Positions 45,083 through 53,302 of a stretch of DNA of 64,000 bases are shown here, piece by piece; position 1 is the stretch's first letter; each line of letters opens with the position of its first letter. The notes below the pieces were generated by a model that made no database searches, was not told the origin of the DNA, and was given only the letters and a program-made list of their open reading frames with translations. Source of the stretch: Undaria pinnatifida (lineage: Eukaryota; Sar; Phaeophyceae; Laminariales; Alariaceae). Location of the stretch: the NCBI GenBank assembly GCA_012845835.1, contig JABAKD010000023.1, forward strand, positions 11,502,427-11,566,426, given 5' to 3'. Made by a program: the position numbers and the translations under genes.

Positions 45083-45835
45083 GTCGTGACACACAAGGTT
45101 CGGATAATCAATGATCTTTCGCTCGATGTACAGAGCAGAGAGAAGAAAGGAGGTCTAAACGGAGACACTGACCCCGATACCGTCTCCCAATGCCTGTGCG
45201 CCGAGGCGCTGCCCAAGTTCCTAGACGAACTCGTGACCTTGAGCAAGGCCGATGTGTCAGGCGCTTTTCGGAACGTGCGAATAGACCCGGATAAAGCCCA
45301 CAACTGTTGCTACACCGTAGGAGAGCTAGTAGTAATTGATTTTCGTTTGACTTTCGGATGGTTGGGATCGCCGGGGTTCTGGGGCGTCATGTCGGCGGCG
45401 GCCGCACACGCGCACTGCAACACCACGATCGATTCAGCTCAGTTGTTAGATGAAGGAAAATAAGTGATGGCTCACGTAAAGGTGGTGGAGCGTTGGGAAG
45501 ACGGAAAACCAACACCAATACCGCCAGACGCAAAAGTCACAACTCACAGTGTGTGGGGGGGAGTTCGACCCATTCTTCACAGCCGTGTACGTAGACGATT
45601 ACCTACAAGTCAGGGTACAACACTCTGACGACGACACTACAGCCTTAATTGCGTCAGCCTCGCTAGGTTCGCATCACTCGCGTTTGTTCGGCCCGGGGAA
45701 GGTGGGAGTAACGCCCATTCTAGCACCCAAGAAAAGCCCGGACTGGGACATCACGATAGACGCGCTAGGCTTCAATATCACTCCCACACCACGAGAATTT
45801 CGGTTCCGCGTGCAATATTGAAGCGATAAAGAGAT
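45083..45835 (+). pseudogene. Reverse transcriptase of YR element 3
   Basis: HKVRIINDLSLD, then LSKADVSGAFRNVRI (first catalytic Asp) and LTFGWLGSPGFWGVM (substrate loop), then TAA at 45461-45463 in frame. The frame continues through VVERWEDGKPTP to a run of seven G (45555-45561), where one extra base shifts it. The catalytic box TAVYVDDYLQV (YVDD at 45588-45599) lies in the shifted frame. It is followed by WDITIDALGFNITPTP, the post-catalytic GW/GF block. Close in layout to element 2 RT but clearly diverged. Confidence 0.85.
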
Positions 45836-46139
45836 TGCTGTTCGAGCAATGGCCCCAGAGAGAGGAGGGAAGCGACGGCGAGGGACGTGCTTAGCATGGC
45901 CGGCAACTTGTGGAACCTCACGTACGTAGTTCGGGCTGGTAGGTATTCGTCTGGAGGTTGCTGTGGTTGACCGGGCTGCACAACTCAGGAGGTGGCAAAA
46001 AACAGAACCGTACGGTAGGACTCGGTGGAGAGTTTCACGCTGACCTCTTCTGGAAGTGGGCAATTGACCACGAACTACTAAAACGAAGGGGAGGCGCTTA
46101 GCGGCCCCTGCTACACGGCGATACAACGGCCCGCAAAAA

Positions 46140-46610
46140 GGCACTACGTGTCCGACGCCAGTTTCGAGGCAGTGGGCGGTTTTTGCGTCAAGAGGAAGGT
46201 ATTTTGGAGATACGACTTGCCAAAAGAACTGACCGCAGAGCTAAAGACAAAAGCCGATCGACGAGAGACTTGTACTATCACGATCAACCTGTTAGAGTTA
46301 TTGGGCATGGTCGTGACCGCGGTGGGTCATGCTTGAACTGGTAGGAGACAGGGCGGACGCAAAGGGTGATCCGATCCTGATGCGCGGTGACAACACGGCA
46401 GCAGTATCTTGGATCTCCCAATGCGGGGGGCGAGGGACAAACGAGCATGTTTACTCATGAGAATGCTCGGGCGCCTCGAAATCAAGGGGGGCTGGGACCA
46501 CACTGCAAAACACATTCCCGGCGTACTTAACACACTAGCTGATGGTATCTCCCGTTGGCCTCGTGTGATTCTGGCGGACAAGGTCAGAGAGTTCCCAATT
46601 CTGACGACTG
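46140..46610 (+). pseudogene. RNase H of YR element 3
   Basis: VSDASFEAVGGFCVKR (first Asp), then ITINLLELLGMVVTAVG (Glu), LMRGDNTAAVSWISQ (Asp; about 46379-46423, another frame) and AKHIPGVLNTLADGISRWPR (last Asp; about 46507-46564). At least two frame changes separate them. It corresponds residue for residue to LMRGDNQSAIHWINQ and VKGVKNTLADGISRW of element 2. Region 45836-46139 between RT and RNase H has no long open frame, although homologous thumb/connection sequence is expected there. Confidence 0.8.
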
Positions 46611-46694
46611 GTCGGAACAAGAGATTGGAACGAGGGGTAAGGGGATTTTTGATGCCGTACTACAGACAAAGAACATTCTCAGCGAGCATGACGA

Positions 46695-47887
46695 TTGCCT
46701 GTGGAACATAATGAGCGGCGCACAACCCAGCTGATTCGCGTGCGTGAGGGGGTATGTCCCTCGATCAGCATACGGCATGCACTTTTATCGTGTCCACTGT
46801 TCGCACGCGCCCCTGCAGGAAAAGGGGACACCAAGGGAGGACACAAAGACGAGGTAGCGCGATTAGTTGCAACGCTCGCGCTCGGTTCAGTCGCGAAGAG
46901 TACGCAGAAAAATTATCTAGCGAAGTGGAACACCTGGGTAAAAGAGAGACAGGCGCAGGGAAACGAACCGTGGTTACACACGCTCGCTGACCCCAAGGAA
47001 GTGTTGTCTGATCTGCTCGGGTTCATGGCGTCTCGATGTTTCGTGCATAACAACCGGCAGTATACTGTTAGAGGATACTTAGCCGCAATCAACTTCTTCG
47101 ACAAAACGTTCGAAGGATGGGAGTTGCCAATGTCGCATCGCAAAATAGCAGCTGTGGGAAAGGAGATAGACCGGGCGCACAGCATGCCAAAAAAGAAATC
47201 ACAGGTTTGATTACCGATGTCGTGGTCGCTGTTATCACAAGGCCGACAGGCACTCGTATGAAAGACGGTGGACGTGTCATGTGGTTAGGACTCGCAGTGT
47301 AATATTGTCTGTTGTACAGAGCGTCAGAGCTGTGGACATAAGCGGACGGCAAAGTTCACCCAGAGTTTTGTTTGACGCGAGAGTGCCTAACGTGTTCGCG
47401 CGGAGTACAGGTTGAGTTCGGGAACAGGTCGACCGCCACGGCAGTGCAGATCAGACTTGTGGCGTCGGAAGTGCGATGAAAAAAGAGCAGTGTGCACGAT
47501 TACGCGTACGCGGTTGTCCAACGAGAGGGAGATGGGGGGGGTGTTGATGGGGGCCTTCGAAGTTCTGCTCGAATTGCTCGACGTGCATCCCTAGCTCCCA
47601 GGGGAGGCGCCGCTGACAGTGCGGGCCACGTCGCGAGGTTGAAGAGTTTTCACTAGGACGGAAGCGGTGACCGCGTTGCGGTTGATGGTAGGATGCAGCG
47701 GTAGAGACCCCATGCAGTTTGCGCTTCACTCGGAATCGGGGGGGGCACCCAGTTAGCGGTGCAAGGTATTTCGGAGTTGCAATTCCAGCGCACGGGAAGA
47801 TAGAAGTCTAGGGCTTTTATGGCATACGTGAGGGAAGCAGGGGAAGGGGCTGAAGTGGTCTCTGCAGCCCTCGCACGAACACAGTAG
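46695..47887 (+). pseudogene. Tyrosine recombinase of YR element 3
   Basis: The N-terminal DNA-binding part is open to 47210 (VATLALGSVAKSTQKNYLAK, LLGFMASRC, YTVRGYLAAINFF). The catalytic part is broken: Arg box LLYRASELW with Arg at 47318-47320, His box FALHSESGGAP where the HxxR Arg is lost by a small deletion or shift, the Trp of the GRWKS box changed to TAG (47801-47803), then AFMAYVREAGEGAE with the Tyr nucleophile candidate at 47825-47827, and TAG at 47885-47887. The coding end lies 36 bp before B1. Confidence 0.8.
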
Positions 47888-47923
47888 TTTCTAGAAGTAC
47901 GGTAAGCTCAGGCCGCCTTATGG

Positions 47924-48153
47924 TGTGAGAGGTAGATAGCCCCGCAGGAAAAGGGAGCGGGGCTATCAGAGTCCGGGTTGGCCTGATTCATATAAACTTC
48001 GGAGGGGTTTCATAAGAGGTAGGTGGGGAGTTTGAGACGCCACCGTCACGCGGCCGGGGGCTTCTGACATACTTGTAGTTTATTGTTATTTTGCACAACA
48101 GGGAAGAGGTCTACGCGTGACAAAATAATCCAGAATTCTTGAGCCATAGCAAA
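47924..48153 (+). repeat. Terminal repeat B1 of YR element 3
   Basis: 230 bp from TGTGAGAGGTAGATAGCCCC to GAGCCATAGCAAA. It contains the inverted words AGCCCCGC and GCGGGGCT with a 12-nt spacer (hairpin). About 95% identical to the two halves of B2. Confidence 0.9.
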
Positions 48154-48388
48154 TGTAACTTTACGTAGTAAAGTGGTATTTGTGGAGGCGTGGAAGGGAT
48201 TCTGGTTTTACAGACGATTTTTGGTCGATCGTCCAGAGACAAAAAAATAGGATAGCCCACACAGCAGCGACAGAAGAGTTGTCGCGCTTGCCAGAGACGT
48301 CCGCCTGGGGCACAGGGGAGCGAGAGCGCGTAGCACCGTAGGGTTTAAAGGAGTCAAACAGTGTGCCCATTAGAATTGGTCGACTTTC
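48154..48388 (+). repeat. Terminal repeat A2 of YR element 3
   Basis: Starts exactly at the end of B1 with TGTAACTTTACGTAGTAAAG and matches A1 to TCGACTTTCC. A further 72 bp not found in A1 separates it from B2. Confidence 0.9.
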
Positions 48389-48460
48389 CCACCCGCCCGC
48401 CCTGTCGCTCAAGAGGGAGGGAATCAGGTTACAACAAGTCGGTGTAATTGTTGGCGGGGC

Positions 48461-48580
48461 TGTGAGAGGTAGATAGCCCCGCAGAAAAAGGGAGCGGGGC
48501 TATCAGAGTCCGAGTTGGCCTGATTCATAAAAACTTTGGAGGGGTTTCGTAAGAGGTAGGTGGGGAGTTTGAGACGCCAC
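48461..48580 (+). repeat. Terminal repeat B2 of YR element 3, left part
   Basis: Matches B1 47924-48043 and stops at GAGACGCCAC, where a hAT-type element is inserted. The remainder is at 49602-49722. Confidence 0.9.
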
Positions 48581-49601
48581 TAGGCTGAGCCTCGTCCGGG
48601 TCGCTTTCTCAAGGTGTTTCGGCTTTGAAAAAAAAATCGGCTCGGTCGAAAATCTGCCGAAAGTTGAAAAACTCAAAAAATCGTTTTTCGGCGTTTTTCG
48701 GCTCGAATTTCAAGAAAACGGCTAATTCACACATAAATAGGTTAGGGGGTGAGAAGCAGCCATAACCAGCGTTACTAGTCGCCACAATAGCGCTGCTGCG
48801 CTGCTCAGCGGCCAGCAAGGCATTCTCGTGTGATGAGCAACAAAAAACACTATACATGAGATCCTGGTGCGTAGTACTGGTACAAACAAATATTTCGTTT
48901 AGCCTCCGACAATGTGATAATGATGTGCAGCATATTAAATATCAAGCTACAAGCAACAACGTCGATAACTGACAAACACGCGCACTGCGTGCTTGTGTAA
49001 TTTCTCATTCATCTCCGGCAAAGACCGGACACATCGATATACCGCCATCAATATAGTAGCTGTGCTGCACGCCCTCCCCCCATCTCAACCATCACTGCCG
49101 GTGTCTTTTTCTCCCCTCAACTCAAGAATCTCCCTGTCCCTCCCACGGCTATCCACTACCCTACAACCATCCTCCTCCTCTTCCTCTTCCTCCTCGTCCC
49201 TCCTAGATCTTGAGCGTTTTCGCCCTTTTCCTCTTCTACTCCGCCGTCACCGTACTCCGCTACCCCGGGGATGACAGCCGGACATGCTCGTATCGTCGCC
49301 GGTTGGTGTGCGTGTGTGGGTGGTGCTACTGTGCGTACTGCTGTGTGCTGTGCTGGTGAGTTGCGGGGCTGGTGGCTGTGGCTATATATTTGCGCGAAAA
49401 ACAGGGTTTCCATGTCATTTATAGGCGTTTTATAGAGGGGCTGAATGAAAATCGGCTTATTAATGAGATATTGGCCCCCGGGGGTGAAAAAAAGGCTCCG
49501 TCCCCTGAAAATCGGCTCCAAATGGAATATTTTTCGGCTCCAAAAACCGATAATCGGTGTTTTTCGGCCTTTTCGGCGAAAGCCGGACGACGCTCAGCCT
49601 A
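48581..49601 (+). mobile_element. Non-autonomous hAT-type element, 1,021 bp, with exact 8-bp target duplication
   Basis: Left end TAGGCTGAGCCTCGTCCGGG; the reverse complement of the right end is TAGGCTGAGCGTCGTCCGGC (two mismatches in the first 20). GACGCCAC is duplicated exactly on both sides (48573-48580, 49602-49609), and the uninterrupted site exists in B1. Subterminal regions repeat TTTTTCGGC / GCCGAAAA words at least ten times, mostly within 150 bp of either end. TIR length, TAGG start, 8-bp duplication and subterminal repeats are hAT hallmarks. No transposase ORF; the middle has CTCCTCCTCTTCC low complexity near 49165-49205. Confidence 0.9.
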
Positions 49602-49722
49602 GACGCCACCGTCACGCGGCCGGGGGCCGCTTGTGACATACTTGTAGTTTTTTGTTGATTTGCAAAACAAGGAAGAGGTCTACACGTGACAAATTAATCC
49701 AAAATTCTTGAGCCATAGCAAA
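49602..49722 (+). repeat. Terminal repeat B2 of YR element 3, right part
   Basis: GACGCCACCGTCACGCGGCC to GAGCCATAGCAAA, matching the second half of B1 apart from the 8-bp duplicate. It is followed at once by GACCC-array sequence, which marks the 3' boundary of the YR element. Confidence 0.9.
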
Positions 49723-49804
49723 GACCCGACCCGACCCGACCCGCGATATTTTGAAGCCCCGTTGACCCGACCCGCGGGTCGGGTCATGACCGTGAAAGGC
49801 CCTC

Positions 49805-49898
49805 CATTTTTTTATCAATCATATGCAAATTAAGTTCAAGTCTAAGAAAAATATATCGAATTTCGATTTGGAAAGTTCCTCGTTAATTCGGGCTCTTA
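49805..49898 (+). mobile_element. L0 copy e, right fragment
   Basis: After the duplicated CATTTTTT, the sequence TATCAATCATATGCAAATT, ATATCGAATTTCGATTTGG and TTCCTCGTTAATTCGGGCTC continues L0 to its right TIR. The Harbinger-like element is inserted at the TTA just outside. Confidence 0.75.
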
Positions 49899-49901
49899 TT
49901 A

Positions 49902-50598
49902 GGGCCGTTCTTATCGGAGATGTGAATTTCCTAAATTTCCTATTTTTTTTCCAGGATTTCCATGAAAAACGTCTGCATTATTATCGAGCGCGGGGTTATT
50001 TGTCTTTTTTTTCTTGATTTTTGAAATCCGGCCATAAAGCAAGACTGTCACTACCCACACTAGCAGTCACGCGCGTCGTCACACAGCAAGCATGAGCGAA
50101 CATCCCGGAAGACCGCAGAGGAAAGCACCCAGGCCAAGTAGATTCGCGCAATCCGGCGACAGCAGCCCCTGGTGTCAGGAACATGCCGAGCACGACGAGG
50201 ACACCAGCGATAGCCTTCTTCATGTTTCTGCGCCTCGTGTCTGGATAATTGGGCAGGCTGAATCGTTGTTTCGTCCGACTCGAGGATGAGTCCTCCGGAG
50301 GCCCAGGCCGCTTCCGTCCATCGGCCATAATGTTGGACCACCCTGGTCAACGTTCAAAGCTACCCGATGGTCCCAGCGGTGAGCCGCGGCGCTTGTCGGA
50401 GCACTGCCTTCGAAATATGGAAATCGACGACAGGATTTCCTAATTTGTGATTGTTGACTGTTCCATATTTTTGGGGGCTGAAGAATTTCACAAATTATGA
50501 CAGAATGCCTTCGTATTTTAAGACACATTTCACAATTATAGAAATTCAGGAAATTTAGGAAGTTTAGGACTAAAAAAGGTCTCCAATAAGAACGGCCC
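49902..50598 (+). mobile_element. Harbinger/Tourist-like element, 697 bp, TTA duplication
   Basis: TIR GGGCCGTTCTTATCGGAGA on the left; the reverse complement of the right end is GGGCCGTTCTTATTGGAGA, one mismatch in 19. TTA flanks both ends (49899-49901, 50599-50601). A 3-bp TWA duplication with a GGGCC-starting TIR is typical of PIF/Harbinger elements. Subterminal TTTCCTAAATTTCCT words are mirrored at the other end. It has no transposase; it carries one minus-strand ORF. Confidence 0.8.
49996..50328 (-). CDS. ORF of unknown function inside the Harbinger-like element
   Basis: 110 codons from ATG at 50328. Basic, Ser-rich N-terminus (MADGRKRPGPPEDSSSSR), then MKKAIAGVLVVLGMFLTPGA, a signal/anchor-like hydrophobic stretch, then an unremarkable tail with a Lys-rich end. 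It could be a captured gene fragment, since an internal Met precedes the hydrophobic stretch, or chance. No family is recognised. Confidence 0.3.
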   Translation of the reverse strand: MADGRKRPGPPEDSSSSRTKQRFSLPNYPDTRRRNMKKAIAGVLVVLGMFLTPGAAVAGLRESTWPGCFPLRSSGMFAHACCVTTRVTASVGSDSLALWPDFKNQEKKDK

Positions 50599-50858
50599 TT
50601 AGTCATCTCCGTGTATTTTTGTCCGATCAACAGGTATCTGTCCCTCTTCACAGCACGTATGTTATTCTTGTAGCCTTTTCTTTCCGATCTTGTTGCATCA
50701 CATTCTTCAGAACACCTGTCGTTGGTTTTGCTTTTGCTCTATTATTATTTTTTTTTCGTTCTCTTTTTTTTATGACCTGATCTGGCTTGTTTTGTTGTGA
50801 TCTCGCTAGAGGTTGGCCCCTTTCAGCTATTACCCGGGTACCCGGCGGGTATACCCGG

Positions 50859-50895
50859 TCGGACCCTACCCGTTGAACGGGTAGGGTCCGACCTA
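50859..50895. repeat. Perfect 18-bp palindrome with 1-nt centre
   Basis: GGTCGGACCCTACCCGTT, G, then its exact reverse complement. It lies in the left subterminal region of the 50.8-kb hAT-like element and would form a strong hairpin. Confidence 0.9.
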
Positions 50896-51019
50896 AATAC
50901 CCGCGGCTATTTGGACCCTGCCGGTAATGACGCAACGGGTACCCCGGTACCCGCGGGTATTAGGGTACCCGCTCGTTTTTAGGACCCCCGGTTCGTTATT
51001 ATTCCGCAAAATCTCTAGA

Positions 51020-52235
51020 AAACCTATCCCCAAATGAAAACCACACACTTCACGCTCAACGCTGACGGATACGGACGTATATTGGTACGCGGTAGCGATG
51101 CAAATGCTGGGCACGATGGGCCAGGAGTGAATGGCGTTGGCGCGCCGCGATTCATTCCCTCTCTCTGAGGAGCTGGCGAAGCGTGATCTGTGCGTTCAGG
51201 CTTCTTCCGCGTCATCAGAACCCCTGCTCACCAGGGCTCACTTTGACCAAGAAGCGCCTGACCCTGAAATCCGACAGGGTGGCCCAAATCGTCACCGTTC
51301 CTGGGGCGTCCGGGATTCTCGACAAGTACTGACGCACGTGTAGTTGCCACACTTACCATCGCTTGGCTTCGGCAGGTTTCCGCGTCGTAACCTTTGCTCG
51401 GAAATCGATGTGCGACACAGTAGGCTCTTGCCGCTTGGGAAGGAATGAGGGGGTGGTATCGGCTGCATGTTTCCGAGTCGTGAGTCGTGACGATTACAGT
51501 AGTCTCACCGAAATACTTCATGACAAGTGAGGCCCCACGGTGTACACTTGTACGTCTCCTGGTACCATGCTGCTGACAAGCGTAAAAAATAAGTGTGAAG
51601 TGTAAAACCGACCGTAAAGACTTTTGATTGCCTCGCAAAGTGGACGTACAACCGAGTTGCGCCCGAGGCCATTTTCGATCTCTACGTTCTGGTTAGGCTC
51701 TTGCTCTTCTCATTAACAGCCTCAGTAATGGTAGTAGTAATGGTAGTAGTGGCAGTAGTATTGGTATAGTAGTAGTATCAGTAGTAGTATTTAATTTATA
51801 TCAGTGCCAGCGGTAATAGTAGCAGCAACAGCAGCAGTATCTCTAGTATGCGGCTGTAGGTCACGGTACCCAACATGCTGGTAGAGACTTAGGAAGGCCA
51901 CACGTAGTGTATAAAACCGTATTCTGCTAAGTTTTTGCGCTTCTGCGCGTGCATACATGTTGATATGCAGCTTTAACAACACTGCTTCCATCACACACTA
52001 GGTACGAGCTGCCTTCCATGGAGGGGAGTCGGATCAGCATCCCCGTGTTTGTACAGTGAATAATAGAGTCTTCCGTTGGGGGGGGTCGTGGACCAACGTC
52101 CCCGTGTTTGTACAACAATGTTTACAAGAAATCAGGCACCCTAACCCTAATAGTAACACGAGCCCCCGTTTAATTGTATCCATTTTCCCTAGATCCAGGC
52201 CCATAATAGTAGAGTTTGTGCAAGGATTTGGTATA
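51020..52235. other. Interior of the 50.8-kb element, no recognised gene
   Basis: A + frame at 51131-51343 and a - frame at 51638-51228 lack motifs. GTAGTAGTA-type microsatellite at 51725-51795. A block ending CATCCCCGTGTTTGTACA is duplicated about 65 bp apart (52035-52115). Confidence 0.5.
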
Positions 52236-52239
52236 TTAT

Positions 52240-52915
52240 AAAAATAAAAATACACTCCAGATGTGAGATCGACGATTTTGTCGAAACCCATCTTTGCAAG
52301 CTATGTGTGATACTCCGATCGCGCGTATTACGGGCTGTGTGTCCTCATTAAGGATATAGGTCGGCGACTCCCCTTGGAACTACAGTGTAGCTATCAGGGT
52401 CAACAGGGTGATGTTAGTCAGTCTGTGCGCGGAAACTATAAAACCCGTTTTTGAGGGGGACAAAATCTGACAGCCGTGGAAGGAAATGCATCAGTTTATC
52501 AAGCGTATCCTGTAAGTCGTATAACCGGTGAGGGGAGGGCGGAGTTTTTAAGGGCGTGGGCCTGGGTTTGACCAAGAGGGAGCGGGGAGGGGGGGGGGGG
52601 GGGGCGGGCGGGGCAACTCAATCTGTGCGTGAAAAGTATAAATCCTTCAAGGAGATCCTGTAAGGGGATAAATCTGACGGTTTTGGAAGGAATGCATCAG
52701 TTTACCATGTATATCCTGTAAGTCGTACAACCAGTGAGGAGGGGGCGGAGTGTTCGAGGGGGTGGGTGGGGGGAGGGGGGGGGGGTTGGGGTAAAAGGGT
52801 TTGTAACAACTTTAGGTCGCATACATGTAGGGGTTTGCTATACGCGTGGTGCTAGGTCTAGGCGGTGGTGCGGGTGGTGGGGAAGGAGGGGGCGTTGGGG
52901 GGGGGGGGTGAGTTG
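52240..52915 (+). repeat. Dispersed repeat R2, copy 2
   Basis: Partner of 34230-34730. Contains two consecutive versions of AAATCTGACAG..TGGAAGGAAATGCATCAGTTT and poly-G runs near 52587-52604, 52767-52786 and 52896-52908. Confidence 0.85.
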
Positions 52916-53302
52916 ACACTAGAATGCAAGATCAGGCGGCTTGATTCTCCACTCTATCACCACATCACCAATCGTCGTACCACTCAAACGAAAACAAACG
53001 TCAAAAATTATCCGGGTACCCGCTAAAATGGCAATACCAGGCGGGTAGGGTCGGGCCCGGCCTCCAAAAATTAGCGGGTACCCGTTCGTCGCGGGTAACC
53101 CAAAGGGCCAACCTCTAGTTCTCGCACCCGGTACGCTAGCATTTCCCTTGCTTTACCTTGATGAAATGCGACTGTTTGGTTTACAGTCGTCCCCACTTAA
53201 AAGACACTCGTCTTAAGTCTACTCCCCGCTTCAAGAAAACAAAAAAATACCAGAAGAATGGTGCCCCGCAGATGTGAAAAATTAAGGGGGGGTCCATTTT
53301 TC

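Larger units (their letters stand above)
42740..49722 (+). mobile_element. YR retrotransposon 3, both ends present, split direct repeats
   Basis: Order: A1 (42740-42975), gag-like ORF with 93-bp repeats, RT, RNase H, tyrosine recombinase (to 47887), B1 (47924-48153), A2 (48154-48388), 72 bp, B2 (48461-48580 and 49602-49722). Both flanks are GACCC-array sequence, so the insertion site is known and no target duplication is present, as expected for recombinase-mediated insertion. Removing the 1,021-bp insertion and one duplicate leaves an element of about 5.95 kb. Every coding domain is interrupted, so it is a dead copy. Confidence 0.85.
39729..49804 (+). mobile_element. GACCC-end hAT-like element, copy II, carrying nested insertions
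   Basis: Left end CAGGACTTTTTCCGGGTTGG, right end GGGTCATGACCGTGAAAGGC then CCTC. These are degenerate versions of copy III's CAGGGCTTTTCACGGGTC inverted repeats. The flanking 8-bp duplication CATTTTTT is exact. GACCC arrays occupy 39745-40000, 42355-42735 and 49723-49795. The interior is enlarged by local triplication (40290-40940) and by about 1.25 kb of extra sequence (about 40950-42195), and a YR retrotransposon interrupts the right array. Without the retrotransposon the element would be about 3.1 kb. Confidence 0.75.
50807..53117 (+). mobile_element. hAT-like element with ACCCG-rich ends, 2,311 bp
   Basis: Left end TAGAGGTTGGCCCCTTTCAG; the reverse complement of the right end is TAGAGGTTGGCCCTTTGGGT. 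Flanks GATCTCGC (50799-50806) and GTTCTCGC (53118-53125) agree at 7 of 8 positions. Subterminal regions (50830-51000, 53005-53100) are packed with GGGTACCCG and TACCCG words. No transposase is recognised. The interior holds one copy of repeat R2 (52240-52915) and an AGT trinucleotide tract (51725-51795). Confidence 0.75.

Noticed and set aside
52138..52152. Telomere-like CCCTAACCCTAA
   Set aside because: Only two units inside a transposon interior; no array.
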